A stretch of 64,000 nt of DNA from Papaver somniferum (GCF_003573695.1 NW_020650971.1:1116984-1180983), one strand, 5' to 3'. Counted from the first letter of the stretch, positions 33,771-44,674 are shown. The notes: generated by a model from the letters alone, not told the origin. Translations and numbers: made by a program.

Positions 33771-34687
33771 AGTTGAGTAAATCTTTGTAGGACGTTAATA
33801 ATGTTTGTTACGAAGCTGTAGACCTAGCTTGTATAAACTGTTATGGCGGTGACCACCAGAAAGAGTTTGCAAGCGAAGCTCATGTTTAACTCAGTTCTTT
33901 TGTTTTTTGTTAGTTATTTGGTAAGACTGATCTGCGAGTGATCCACATTTGATGGTGTTTTGTAACAATTTCGATCGATTTGTTGCAGGATTAGTTGGAT
34001 GGTATGGAATGGAACTAATGCAGAGACAAGAAAGGACTGCTGTGGAAGCATCATATGATTTATAACCATAAGCAAAAGGGCACTCAAATGAATCACCACT
34101 AATTGCAGCGAAGTAGATATGTATACACTTTTTTTTTGTTGTGGATAAGTATATATACACCATCTAATGTCTTAGAATGTAAAGAGTCTCAGAACCTCCA
34201 GCTCTTAACTTGTTTATTTTTTGCTCATGAGTGCTTCTTTTGTAAACAACTTGGTTTTAAGAATATAGAATCTTTCTGGTTTCTCTTATTATACTGTGTT
34301 CTCAGATTTATGGATGTGTTGCCGGAAAGAGGGGACGGCAGAATTAATATCGTCAAACGAATCGGAACGGCTTCTAAATCAATCAGCTACTGGGGACGGT
34401 TTAGAAAAACCGTACATATTGAGCCAAATTCAAATTCAAATTCAGTTAGTGGGACAATGTACGAACCTAAAGACGGTTTTACAGCCGTCGAGAAAACATA
34501 AGGTAAAAATCCACCCAAAGTATTATGGACGGATTTTATTCCGTCCCTAAAAAAAAGCCGTCAGAAATACTAGTTGTTACGGGGTACATGGGACGGACAG
34601 CTTCCGTCCTAACTGATTATTTTGTACGGCTTTTTGGCTATTGGGACTCCTATTTAGGCGTCCTTAGATCCCACCAGTTTTGTAGTG

Positions 34688-35796
34688 TTTGTCTCCCCCA
34701 GCAGCCCAAACTTATTATTAACTGCAAGTATGCTACTATTTGATTCCGATTTCCGTCTGTAACCTTATATTCCGGAGCAGTTTATAATAATCCAAATTAT
34801 CATGCTTGTCATCTTTAGTACAATCGATCAGTGTACCTTTTTTTTCTCTATTTTTCTTTGGTTGACACTGAGATAATGACAATAATTTGTATATTACTAC
34901 CAATTCGAAGTTTCTAACTACATAAATATGACTTCATGAGCTTTTATCAAAGACCAAGTCCTGCTAGCTTGTATAAAAATGCTTTTTCATGAGCTGATTA
35001 ATGTAGTGAATATTGTGTTCAATATGTTGGGAACCGATCACATATTATTGAGTAATTCGGCCTTCTGCTTATCAATAATGAATATTGCACATCTATTTCA
35101 TACTTGCAAAAATAGTTTTCAAACAGAGTTAATAAGTTGGTAGGATTCAGCATATATGCAGATGTGATTCTACTAGATGGGTACCAATATTCAAAGCTAC
35201 ACACCGGGTTTCAATTAATGCTCAATACATTATGGCAGAATGTGAGAAGAAGTAGTTGCGGAAGGATATGATATTAAGTTGTATTCAACATATGTAGATG
35301 GAGATTTGCCTCTGCCTCAATCTGAGTTGTGGGCTCTTGACTTTATCTAAAGACTTGAAGACCTAGATAAATAAAGCTCACACGTCGAATGGTGAAGAAA
35401 TCCTCATTTTCTATTGGTCGAAATATGCATTTTTTAGTTTTGTGAAACGAGTGTTTTGGTAAGGACATTTGGCAGCGTATGATTGATTTGAAAAGAATAG
35501 GAAAAGATAAATAAAAAGGAAACCAAATTCAATTTAGAATTCGCGAGGACACTTGGCAATGTATGATTGGTTTAAAAATTACAAACTCAAAAGGAAAATC
35601 TAACCTACCGTGTTTGGAATTTTATGGACGTCCAAATTCAATTTGGAAATCGAGTATCTACCGTATAAGGACTCTTTTTTCCAAATTAATATATCAATTG
35701 GAAAAAAATCCACATATTTTCTGCGAAAATAAAATGAAAAAATAAATAAAATATACATATACACATATTCTCCACCTATTTAACGTGTTTGCCCGC
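34688..35796. other. Spacer, possibly Helitron interior
   Basis: No gene. 35461-35570 contains two imperfect copies of a ggacatttggcagcgtatgattg-like block about 85 bp apart. A Helitron 5' terminus was looked for here without success. Confidence 0.35.
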
Positions 35797-36245
35797 CACA
35801 CCAAATCAAAAATACATCGTCACGGGGCTGGGAGAAGCTCCGCGCACACCAAATCAAAAATGCATTCCCACGGGGCAACAAAGCCCCGCACACACCAAAT
35901 CAGAAATGCATCCCCACGAGACGGGGCGAAGCCCCGCACACACCAAATAAAAAATGCATCTCCACGGGGCGGGGCGAAACCCCGCACACACCAAATCAAA
36001 AATGCATCTCCGCGGGGCAAGGCGAAGCCCCGCACACACCAAATTAAAAAATGCATCTCCATAGGGCGGGGCGAAGCCCCGCGCACACAAAATTAAAAAT
36101 GCATCCCACGGGACGGAGCAGGGCCAAGCCCCGCGCACACCAAATCAAAAATGCATCTCCACGGGACGGGGCGAAGCCTTACTGACACCAAATCAAATAT
36201 GCATCCCCACGAAACTGGGCGGGGCGAAGCCTCACGCACATCAAA
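35797..36245. repeat. 48-bp hairpin minisatellite, ~9-10 units
   Basis: Unit: cacaccaaatcaaaaatgca, then a GC-rich half such as cggggcgaagccccg, which is itself a perfect small hairpin. Spacing of the caccaaat landmark is 47-52 bp from 35797 to 36237. Units vary in the GC half. GC content jumps far above the neighbourhood. It directly abuts the Helitron-like 3' end. Confidence 0.9.
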
Positions 36246-36291
36246 TTAAAAGAAATAGAATGCCGAATGCGTAGCACGGGCACAAACCTAA
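36246..36291 (+). mobile_element. Helitron-like 3' terminus
   Basis: The sequence ...ccgaatgcgtagcacgggc, then acaaacctaa, ends in CTAA (36288-36291) followed by T. Plant Helitrons end in CTRR, preceded by a short GC-rich hairpin about 10 bases upstream, and insert between A and T. The gtagcacgggc block matches the usual 3' hairpin region in plant Helitrons as I know it. The 5' TC end was not located, so the element's extent, probably including the minisatellite, is undefined. Confidence 0.5.
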
Positions 36292-36451
36292 TATGATGAA
36301 CGTTTGGTGATGACGTCGAGTTCTGTGAGCGTCGAACACGTGGCACAAAAATGGTTTCTTTATCGACGAGTAATACTACCTATAGTCGATCTTCATTAGT
36401 TGAAGAATCTTCTCCAAGGTAGTAATCGGTCATTAAGATTGATAATGAATG

Positions 36452-36791
36452 TTTCAACAACAAGACGCTCATAATTGCAAAGATTATACACAAGATAAAA
36501 CATACAATTGCTTACTCGCTTTACCTCCAACGGGAATTCCAGAATTCCTCTCTTAAAGAATTCATGATAAATCCGAAGAGAGTGGTTTTCGAACCACCCT
36601 GAAGTAATTTGTGTGTGTTTAAGAAATTTTCTATTTGGTATCACCCCGGTTATTGCAGTTTTTAGTTTTGGAGTGATTTTTGTATCCTTTCCTGGTCGGA
36701 AATCTGTAAGTTGTATCTATCCGCGGTTGGGTTCTACACTCTTTAATAAGACCCTTATTTACGGATCAAAAAAAAAAAAAAAAAAAAAAAA
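36452..36791 (+). mobile_element. Short retroposon with poly(A) tail and target duplication
   Basis: A 24-base A run (to about 36793) is followed by aagattgataaagaatg, which repeats aagattgataatgaatg found at 36435-36451 with one mismatch. A poly(A) tail plus a 16-17 bp duplication is the mark of LINE-mediated insertion. The ~340-bp body contains no ORF of note. Its 3' part looks like a LINE 3' tail (aataagacccttatttacgg before the A run). It is probably a 5'-truncated LINE or a SINE. Confidence 0.7.
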
Positions 36792-36808
36792 AAGATTGAT
36801 AAAGAATG

Positions 36809-37562
36809 TAACTATGCTGGCTACTGATAATTGCTTTCAATTCCGTTGTTTAATCGTTATCTCCCAAAAAAAAGTTGGGGTAACTTCAATTATTTTTTTT
36901 AGACGGCAAAGGGAAAAACTGAATTAAAAATGAGACTCGCTGAAGCAGTGAGAAGCAGTTGGTGTAACTTCAATTATCATTCTTCTTTATTTTTCTTCAA
37001 AAATTCTCAACGTACCATGAGAAAAAACAGAGAAAAACCGTCCCTCTCATATTACTTGACATGGTGGGGCCCATTAGTGGCTCCTTGCTGAATCCCAACG
37101 GCGTTGGGCCCGGTTGCATGTGAGAGAGGCGGTTTGTGTCTTGTTTTTCGGGCGGTACGTGTAGCAAAGCTGATTTTTCTTTGGTTGAGACTGAATATTA
37201 CAATACATGTACTGCTTAGTCTAACTTAACATTTATGACTCAACTTTGAATCCAAGACTAGATAATAATATCTCCAAATTGTCAAAGATCATGATCCTTA
37301 CAGCAGTTCATATGGCAATGAACAAGTATAAGAATTCTTTTGAGCCACGTGGACGAACAAATTGCATTCTCCACTATGAGAAACAAGGAAAATGAATAAA
37401 TCTGATATTTTAGGATCCTTCTAGTGATTTTATTAATATAAACTAATAAGAGTTGGGTCCCATTAATGATTTTATTTATTTAAATTAATAAGAGTTGGGT
37501 CCATAAATGATTTTATTTATATAAATTAAAAATTTATAAATATTAAAATGTTTCTTTAATAA
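36809..37562. other. Spacer, nothing recognised
   Basis: Non-coding. 37430-37530 contains two copies of a taataagagttgggtcc-atgattttattta block in tandem. Confidence 0.4.
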
Positions 37563-37566
37563 TTAA

Positions 37567-37892
37567 AAATCATAAGAAGTGAGGTGTTTTTAACTTTTTG
37601 CAGTGGGCGATCATCCCATGAATGCCTGCATTGGTTCGTTGATCGCGGGCGTTTGTTCTTTGAGCGCGCGTTCAAGGTTTGAACGCTAGCGTCTTTCTTT
37701 TGAACGCCAGCGTTTGCAGGAATGACGCGCGTCACTACAACAGACGCGCGCTCGTTCTTCGGACTCGATGTTCAACTCTGTTGATTTGAACATCCATTTT
37801 CCATGTTTGTTCATCTCATAATGGGAGCAAAATGAACAAACTCTGAGTTTGTTCATTTCATAGAAATTGCTCTTAACCACTTCTTATGATGA
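37567..37892. mobile_element. MITE candidate with ATCATAAGAAGTG ends
   Basis: The left end atcataagaagtg and right end cacttcttatgat are a perfect 13-bp inverted repeat about 325 bp apart. The interior has GC-rich gcgcgcgttc/gaacgc palindromes around 37650-37760. No clean target duplication identified, so the superfamily is undetermined. Confidence 0.5.
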
Positions 37893-38736
37893 CTTAAAAA
37901 AATGTTTTTACAGAACACCTTTTCAGGTATATGCGTTGGTTATGTTGAGAACTGATCCATTTTTATTGGGAAATTCGAACTTACAAACAGTGATTATTGG
38001 GCATTTATTTTTCTACTTGCAAGCTGGTTTTCAATGAAAGTTAAGTTAAACAGTTGGATATGAAAATTACATGTGCTCGATTTTAGTACTCAATACATTC
38101 TCCCTTGGGGTGTGGATTTGTGAGCGTACCAGTAGTTGCACTATCACCCCTTTTCTCTTTCTTGCGGTGAAGGAATGCAACATTCTATATTGTTGATCTT
38201 TCTTTTATGCTTTTCAAGAATAAAAAGCATGAAATATCATTTCATTTATTTGATTTGGTCTTTGAATTGCAATAAGAAAAGAGATAGAGATACTAACTTA
38301 CTAAGTCCTTTTTCAGTTTCGATTTCTTCCGTATCAGTCAGTCCGACTGCTTAGGACCACTACTTCCGGCATCCTTCAGTGATATTATTTAATCATTGGA
38401 GCAGTCAGTCGTCTGGAAGATTGACCAAGTCTTGGCTTTTTATTTTCTAGTAAAAGTGAGTGAATTTCCTACAAGATCACCAATTTTAGAGCGGAGTTTC
38501 GGATCTCTACTCACAAGTATGGATAGTCAACAGAACCTTCCGAAGGATAATAGTTGCAGTGTTGACTTTTCTTTCGAGGTACAAAAATGATAGGTTCACC
38601 GATTCTTTCTCCCGACTGAGAGCATGGGCCCATATTCACCCATTGATAATTTCAATGCTAAGAACGCATCCATAGACCATCCGATCCCCTGTAGGAATCT
38701 TTTGCGGGAGAAATCTTACCTGACTATTCGTTCTCT
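37893..38736. other. Spacer, nothing recognised
   Basis: No supported exon or element end. Confidence 0.4.
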
Positions 38737-38874
38737 TAGAGCATCCACAGTGGGCGAGTATAACCAAATTTATGGGATGAGATCCTAACACAGTGGGACG
38801 GAGTAAAGATCAAATTTGGACCAAAGATCAAATTCCAGACCAAATATGGTCGCGACCAAATCCCAAATTCTGAT

Positions 38875-39175
38875 ATAATCGGGCGTAAACTTAAAGTACG
38901 TTTGATACTGGGCGTAACATAAATTTACGCTTGTTAACGGGCGTAAACCAAATTTACGTATGTTGGTGGGGCGGAATTTAAATTTACGTTTGTTGCGGGC
39001 GTAACATAAATTTACGCCTGATGAGACGGACAGAAAAATTCCGCACGTTGCCAGGCGGACACCAGATTTCCGCCTGTCTGGGGCGGACACCAGATTTCCG
39101 CCTGTCTGGGGCGGACACGAAATTTCCGCCTGTCTGGGGCGGACACCAAAATTCCGCCCCTCCCAAACGGACTTT
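38875..39175. repeat. Left subterminal palindrome array of the Harbinger element
   Basis: Successive ~30-bp units of the form GGGCGTAA...TTTACGCCTG, passing into four GGCGGACACCAGATTTCCGC-type units (39046-39160) about 30 bp apart. Each unit is a small dyad. The same motif family recurs at 45590-46420. Confidence 0.8.
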
Positions 39176-39483
39176 TTTTTTACGCCTGAGAAAAATTATG
39201 AAACATGAAATGAAATTTTCGAACGTTAGAATGATAAATTTTTCGAACGTTGGCGTTGGATTGCGTAGCAGATTTTTGACCGTTGGTAAGATATTTATAT
39301 CTTTCGAACGTTTGAAATTGAATGTTAATAACGGGTTTATTTTATACCTATATATACCAGATGAATTCCTTTCACATTTTCATATCATCCATTTGTATTC
39401 GTCAAGAAAAAAATAGTATCAGGAAGAAAAAATAGTTTTCCATATTTCAAATCATTTTGAAAATTTTCATCGAATCGTTTTTA

Positions 39484-40415
39484 ATGTCAACACCACGAAT
39501 AGCAAGAGGTCCAAATTTTACGACAATCGAAGATGTCACGATGTGTAAAATTCATTTATCAATATCTCAAGATCCCGGCGTTGGAGCCGATCAATCAGAG
39601 ATTGCGTTGTGGACTCGTATCAAGGATGATATTGAAGCTCATTTACCGGATAAACCAGAGCGGTCTTGGAGTTCCTGGCAAAAACGATTTCAGGGAATAA
39701 GTAAAGAAGTGGCGTTGTTTTCGGCAAAACAGGCGGAAGTGGAAGGTGAATATCATACGGGATGGGGTCCGGAAATGACCGTGAGTATTCTCTCTGTTTT
39801 GAAACAATTATTTTCTAATATTGAGATGCCCATGAACCTAATTGTTTTTAAAAACATTAACAGCTCGAAGAAGTAAACAAACGGTTTAAGGAATGCAATC
39901 ATGGAAGAAAATTTAGGCACGAAGAGTGCTACCCAATTGTCATAGAAAATATAAAATATAATCGTCGATCGACTTTTGTTTTTGATACGACGCACGATTT
40001 GGATAGTAGCGTGAATACCGAGGAAGATGGCACTCAAGTCGAGTCCGGTAACGACACAGATAAAGGAGACATAGAGAATACATACCTTCGTCAGATGGGA
40101 AAAAAAGCAGCTAAACGATTGAAGAAAACCGGGCGAGAGAAATCCAACAGCCAAGAGGAATTGATGGGAATAATTATTACACAGCAAGAAAATTTCAATT
40201 CTCATTACCGGGAACAATCAAGATTCAAGATGGAACAAAAAAAGGCCGAGTTTGCACAAAAACAAGCTGAGCATGCGGCTAAAATAGCCAAGGAGGTCGC
40301 AGACGATGAATTTCGCATCATGATGATGGATCTTTCCAAATTGGATCATGTACAAAAGGAGTACTTCGAACTTCGAAAGGCTTTAATAGTACGGGACAAA
40401 AGGAGCCAATTATAA
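39484..40415 (+). CDS. Harbinger/Pong ORF1-like SANT-type protein (2 exons, 282 aa)
   Basis: Exon 1 is 39484-39780 (donor before GTGAGT) and exon 2 is 39864-40415 (after AACAG), joined in phase. The N-terminal half has a trihelix/SANT-like pattern (Trp-Thr-Arg-Ile...Arg-Ser-Trp-Ser-Ser-Trp-Gln-Lys-Arg-Phe). It is followed by a Glu/Lys-rich stretch with Lys-Lys-Ala-Ala-Lys-Arg and a C-terminal helical coil, as in plant NAM-associated-type proteins. In Pong/PIF elements ORF1 is needed with the transposase for movement, probably through DNA binding and nuclear transport (family knowledge). The ATG at 39484 was chosen because it is the last Met before the conserved domain. Convergent with the transposase, 319 bp apart. 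No damage seen. Confidence 0.8.
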
Positions 40416-40734
40416 TCGTCAAAACGGGATAGTTCGAACCTTAAGTATTAAGTCTAATAATAAGTGATAATAGTTTTAGTAGTTTATTTACGTTTTAATA
40501 TGTATTAATTTTGTCATTAGTCGTATTATTATGTAATATTTGGGATTTAATTTTATCTTCATTTAATTTAATCAACTTTAACTTATTTTGTAACATCTTA
40601 CTTTAATTTACCAAGTGATGAGTATATGAAATAGAGTTAATACATTTCTTCGAAATTATTCGTTAAAATAAAATCACATAATTTTTTTTGGGAAACAACA
40701 TTTAATTCAATATTTTGTCCTCGTCTCCAACCTT
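40416..40734. other. Convergent 3' spacer between ORF1 and transposase
   Basis: Very AT-rich, no ORF; presumably holds both 3' UTRs and polyadenylation signals. Confidence 0.5.
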
Positions 40735-42051
40735 TTAATTCCCATATTCTGCCCATATATGTTCGATTAAGTCATCGCGCAAGCGAATATGCCTATCTTT
40801 GCTGCGCATATGACGTCGGCGTTGCTCAGCTCTAATTTGGGAAAACTCCTCACTGTTGCCTCTTAATATATTAACCGGTGTCGGGTTGCTACGATGATCA
40901 TAAACATGTGGCCATTCACCGGGTAGACGCTCATCCTCGACTATCATATTATGTAAGATAATACACGTTTTCATGATATAGGCAAGCACATCTGGATTCC
41001 ACATTCTAGCAGGTTGTTTGATGATTCCAAACTGTTGTTGAAGTACACCAAATCCCCGCTCTACGTCTTTTCTTGCACCCTCTTGCATCGCTGAAAATAT
41101 CTCTTTTTTCCTACCAAGCGGATGTTTAAACGCCATAATAATAGTAGCAATTTCTGGATATATTCCATCACCTAGATAATACGGCATGTCATAAGAATGA
41201 CCGTTTACCACATAGTTCACCGGTGGTGCTTTTCCCGTGACCAGACTTCGAAAAACATATGAACGGTTCATCACATTAATATCGTTGTTAGAGCCTGGCA
41301 TACCAAAAAATGCATGCCAAAACCATAGATCATACGACACCACCGCCTCCAACACGATACTTTCGCTCCCTTTATACGCGGTGTAAGCCCCTGATTCGGC
41401 AGACGGACATTTATCCCATTTCCAATGCATGCAATCTAGGCTACCTATCATCCCTGGAAATCCTCTATCTTTGTTTTGGTTGAGCAACAACTCAACATCA
41501 CCAGCCGTAGGTTCACGCAAATATTCTTTCCCATACACATTGACAATCGACTTGCAGAACCTCCGAGTTGCTTCCAACACCGTGGTTTCGCCTATGCGTA
41601 AGTACTCGTCTATTGCATCTGCCGCACATCCATAAGCTAACATTCGCACCGCTGCAGTTACTTTTTGATGAGGGTTTAATCCTAAAACTCCACACGCATC
41701 GGGCCTTTGCACAAAATATCTGTCTTCGGCTGTAACACCTTCCACTATTCTGTTAAACAATTGTCGACGCATCCTGAATCTTCTGCGAAAAACATTAGGT
41801 GGTTGGTTTGGATACGGAGAAAAATAGTCGTTCCACAGAAGTTCAGCACCAGTCTCACGATCTCTTGGTATTTTGATACGAGTTTGAGGCCATTTAGAAT
41901 TGGTAACAAGGACTCCCATACTAACGGCCATGTTATTTTGCATAATTGCTATTGAATCATCATCCGAGGAATAAAAACTACTATTAGAAGAAGAAGAAGA
42001 AGAAGATGAAACAGAAGAACAATAGTGAGCGGTATTCTCATATGCTTCCAT
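40735..42051 (-). CDS. PIF/Harbinger transposase (DDE, 438 aa)
   Basis: Single open frame of 438 codons, the normal length for plant Pong-type transposases. The N-terminus has a Ser-rich low-complexity tract (from the agaaga repeat near 41990). DDE_Tnp_4/plant transposon catalytic motifs are in order: Gly-Ser-Leu-Asp-Cys-Met-His-Trp (first Asp, about residue 206), Gly-Ser-Asn-Asn-Asp-Ile-Asn-Val (second Asp, about 256), and Lys-Asp-Val-Glu-Arg-Gly-Phe-Gly-Val-Leu-Gln (Glu, about 332), then Ile-Leu-His-Asn-Met-Ile-Val-Glu-Asp-Glu. No stop or frameshift was found, so it is potentially active. It would cut at the GAGCATCC ends and the TTA target. Transcribed towards ORF1. Confidence 0.93.
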   Translation of the reverse strand: MEAYENTAHYCSSVSSSSSSSSNSSFYSSDDDSIAIMQNNMAVSMGVLVTNSKWPQTRIKIPRDRETGAELLWNDYFSPYPNQPPNVFRRRFRMRRQLFNRIVEGVTAEDRYFVQRPDACGVLGLNPHQKVTAAVRMLAYGCAADAIDEYLRIGETTVLEATRRFCKSIVNVYGKEYLREPTAGDVELLLNQNKDRGFPGMIGSLDCMHWKWDKCPSAESGAYTAYKGSESIVLEAVVSYDLWFWHAFFGMPGSNNDINVMNRSYVFRSLVTGKAPPVNYVVNGHSYDMPYYLGDGIYPEIATIIMAFKHPLGRKKEIFSAMQEGARKDVERGFGVLQQQFGIIKQPARMWNPDVLAYIMKTCIILHNMIVEDERLPGEWPHVYDHRSNPTPVNILRGNSEEFSQIRAEQRRRHMRSKDRHIRLRDDLIEHIWAEYGN

Positions 42052-42224
42052 ATTCTATGCGAATCAGAATAAGTGTGTGATTGTAAAAAGAGGTGTGTTG
42101 GTATTTATAGAGTGAGTGACGGAGATCACATGCTTCCATTTTGTAACATCTTACTTTAATAAATAAAATAACATAAAGTATTTGACAAATTTTGTAAACT
42201 GTTTGTCAGTGAGGTGTTTGTCGT

Positions 42225-42425
42225 ATTGAAATGACTAGTCGGTGAAATTTGATAAAGTATTGAACTGACTACTCGCTGAAATTTGATTGCCTATTGAAAT
42301 GACTACTCGCTGAAATTTGATTGCCTATTGAAATGACTACTCGTTGAAATGACTACTCGCTGAAATTTGATTGCCTATTGAAATGACTACTCGCTGAAAT
42401 TTGATTGCCTATTGAAATGACTACT
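42225..42425. repeat. 34-bp tandem repeat upstream of the transposase
   Basis: About five to six units of attgaaatgactactcgctg followed by aaatttgattgcct, one of them shortened. Lies 170-375 bp upstream of the transposase start, between it and the 3' end of the PMD gene, so it may affect its promoter or the PMD terminator. Confidence 0.9.
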
Positions 42426-42541
42426 CACGGACTACACATAACAAAGATAAATAACATAATAAATGTCTAGTATGACTACACATAACAAAGATAAATAACA
42501 TAATAAATTCAAAGCTAAACCATATAAATAGTCATCACCGG

Positions 42542-44674
42542 CTAAACATTTCCCGTATCCGGAGGTGCCGATCGCGGTGGGATAAAAGCCGTTCTCGGAA
42601 TGGGCCTGACCGAGGACGTTGAAGATGATCCTTGACTCATAGAACTCCACACTTGTGGGGGCAATGTGGGGGAAAAGGCGCCGAATCCAATGGAAGGTTG
42701 GATGGTGTGTGGCGTTCGGAAAAGAGACAGTTGATACTCCAATTCCGTGATCTTATTATTCTGGTTTCCTATAAGTTCATCTTTCGCTAATAGACACTCC
42801 ATCCTATCTTTCGTTTCTCGTAATGTAAAATCTCGAAATTGTTTAGTAAAATCAGCATATTCTTGGAATAATGCATAACTATCGCCCTGTCATGAAAAAA
42901 TGAGATAGATGAGATTTTTTTTTTTTTTTGAAATAAGCAATGTAAAGTTGAACGAACACTTACGGGCGATAATTGTTGTTGCGGTGGAATAAGAACATGT
43001 TCATCTGGTTTTCCAAGTTCGGTAGAATAGAAGTCACCGCTGTACCCAAATGTTTGGACCTCCCAATCAGGATGTGTCACATATTTTCTGAAATTAGTAA
43101 CCTTTTTCCAATACTCTAAATATACTTCATACTGCACAACTTGCACCACCTCGGTTGCATCAACAAAACCGTCCGCTAGCAGGAGTTTTGCTTGGTCATC
43201 ACCCAAATGCCCAATAATTACATGTAGTCTCATGGGAACAGCAAACGAGGGATGGTTTTGCCTCCAACATCTTTCTCCTAAATAAACATTATGCTGTATA
43301 ACCAAAAAGGAATATAATTGTAGTGAGTACGTTATTAATTAGATAAATAACGAAAAATAAAAAACTATGTTATTGACGATTAATATTAATGATATAATAT
43401 AAAAAATCATGTCTAACTCACAACGCCATTCCAAGAAAATATCCATCTCGAGTCCGACAGCTTCCTAGCAGACTTTCCCATCTCAGAACTGAGGACGTCG
43501 GTGTATGATTCCCATGGGTGCCATGTCACTTGGTCAATCGTCAGCTGATTCAGTAAAATCCTACAACGAATAATATCATTCTGACACCTCCTTCCATTCC
43601 ATCTGGAAATTACAGGCCATTTCTGTTCATTACCGTTCATTGAGATGTCTGGTCGACATATGCCTAGGTATTCATACCCCCAAAACTAGTCCATAAAATT
43701 AATGAATCAAATTAATATATCCAAGGAAATAAACTTAAATGAAAATATACTTTACGTTGAAAATTAAAATAAAATCGATTACCAAAATACCTCTAATATT
43801 TGGAAGGGCCCGCTTAGTGCCTTCTGTTGTTTCCTACAAGCTTGTCGGAGACCTGCATACAATCTCGAAAAGGCACTACCCCCCAGTCAAGGTCTTGTAT
43901 TTTATCAATTTCTTCGAAAGCAGCTAACCATCCAGCATCAATATAGTTCTTTGCATTAGGAAAGAAAAATTGACCCAAAACATACATAAAAAAGGCAATT
44001 GCTATTCTATGGGCGAGGAGAGAATCTTCATTAGCCGCCACCAACTTATCTTCTTTGAAGTATGAGCTTAAATATGTAATTGTAATTGAGTTTGATATCC
44101 ACGACGCGCCTCTTGTTCCCTGTGTGATATCCGGAAAAATCTTCTCACGGACATAGTCAAATTGGTATAGGCTCGAATCATACGGAACTACATAACCATC
44201 ACCGATACTCAGTCCAGTTAACATGACCCAATCTAATGGCGTGAACCCCATCTCACCAAATGGAAAATGGAACGTGTTGGTTGTATCCCAAAACCTCTCA
44301 ACAATATAATCAACAACGGCATGTTGGGTAACGTTACACTCTATGTTCAACAATTTTTCCCACCCCGCTTTTTCAATCAAATATTTAACTCTAGGACAAT
44401 GTATTGAAATAAATTTATAATAATGAATTACCGATGCCAGACATCCACGATGTTTAAACTTAAATGTTGGTGCGTCTGAAAATGTAATGTCTTCAGTAGC
44501 GTGCGGCTTATCATCTTCCACTATAGGAAACCTCCCTAACCCGGGGACGTCGACCTCCTCAATTTGACCGGTAGAGATTAAGTTGTAATCAGCTTCGGTA
44601 GATTTTTGTCTCTTGTTGGTCTTTTGGCGACCACTAAACCTCGATATAAACTTGTTCATTCTACGCACAAACAT
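42542..44674 (-). pseudogene. Plant mobile domain (PMD) gene carried by the Harbinger element
   Basis: Four exons: 43791-44674, 43422-43685, 42964-43293 and 42542-42886, with in-phase GT-AG junctions. Exon 1 holds the PMD (aminotransferase-like) core: Asp-Tyr-Ile-Val-Glu-Arg-Phe-Trp, then Phe-His-Phe-Pro-Phe-Gly-Glu-Met and Asp-Trp-Val-Met-Leu-Thr-Gly-Leu. Exon 2 continues it with Trp-Pro-Val-Ile-Ser-Arg-Trp and Val-Thr-Trp-His-Pro-Trp. The last exon is a short coil plus a Pro/Ser-rich tail. Near 43861 one base appears missing: the frame ends early, while the neighbouring frame continues smoothly to the exon 1 donor. PMD proteins such as MAIN and MAIL1 act in plant gene silencing and genome stability, and PMD copies occur in several transposon groups (family knowledge). 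A start at 44659 is also possible. Confidence 0.75.

Larger units (their letters stand above)
33110..34687. mobile_element. CACTA-like non-autonomous element with GGACGG palindromes
   Basis: The right end is the complement of CACTACAAAACTGGTGGGAT. The left end (33110) reads CATAATAAAACTGGTGGGAT, the same repeat with three changes in the CACTAC tip, continuing CCAAGGACGCC to match. Inside both ends are short palindromes of the type GGACGG...CCGTCC and ACGG...CCGT, denser on the right (34330-34640). No clear 3-bp duplication remains (aac against ttt), so the left tip may be eroded. No transposase is encoded. Confidence 0.6.

Noticed and set aside
35785..36138. Overlapping ORFs of ~90-100 codons on both strands
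   Set aside because: They exist only because the 48-bp unit is a multiple of three and GC-rich; the peptides are simple repeats of the minisatellite.
35797..36245. Regular repeats with hairpins resembling a CRISPR array
   Set aside because: Repeats and intervening parts are both repeated, there are no unique spacers, and the context is a plant nuclear genome. It is a minisatellite.
36767..36793. Poly(A) run as a simple microsatellite
   Set aside because: The matching 16-17 bp repeats on both sides make a retroposon tail the better reading.
39753..40217. 154-codon minus-strand ORF across the Harbinger ORF1
   Set aside because: Antisense shadow of the spliced plus-strand gene, which has better codon content, splice sites and family fit.
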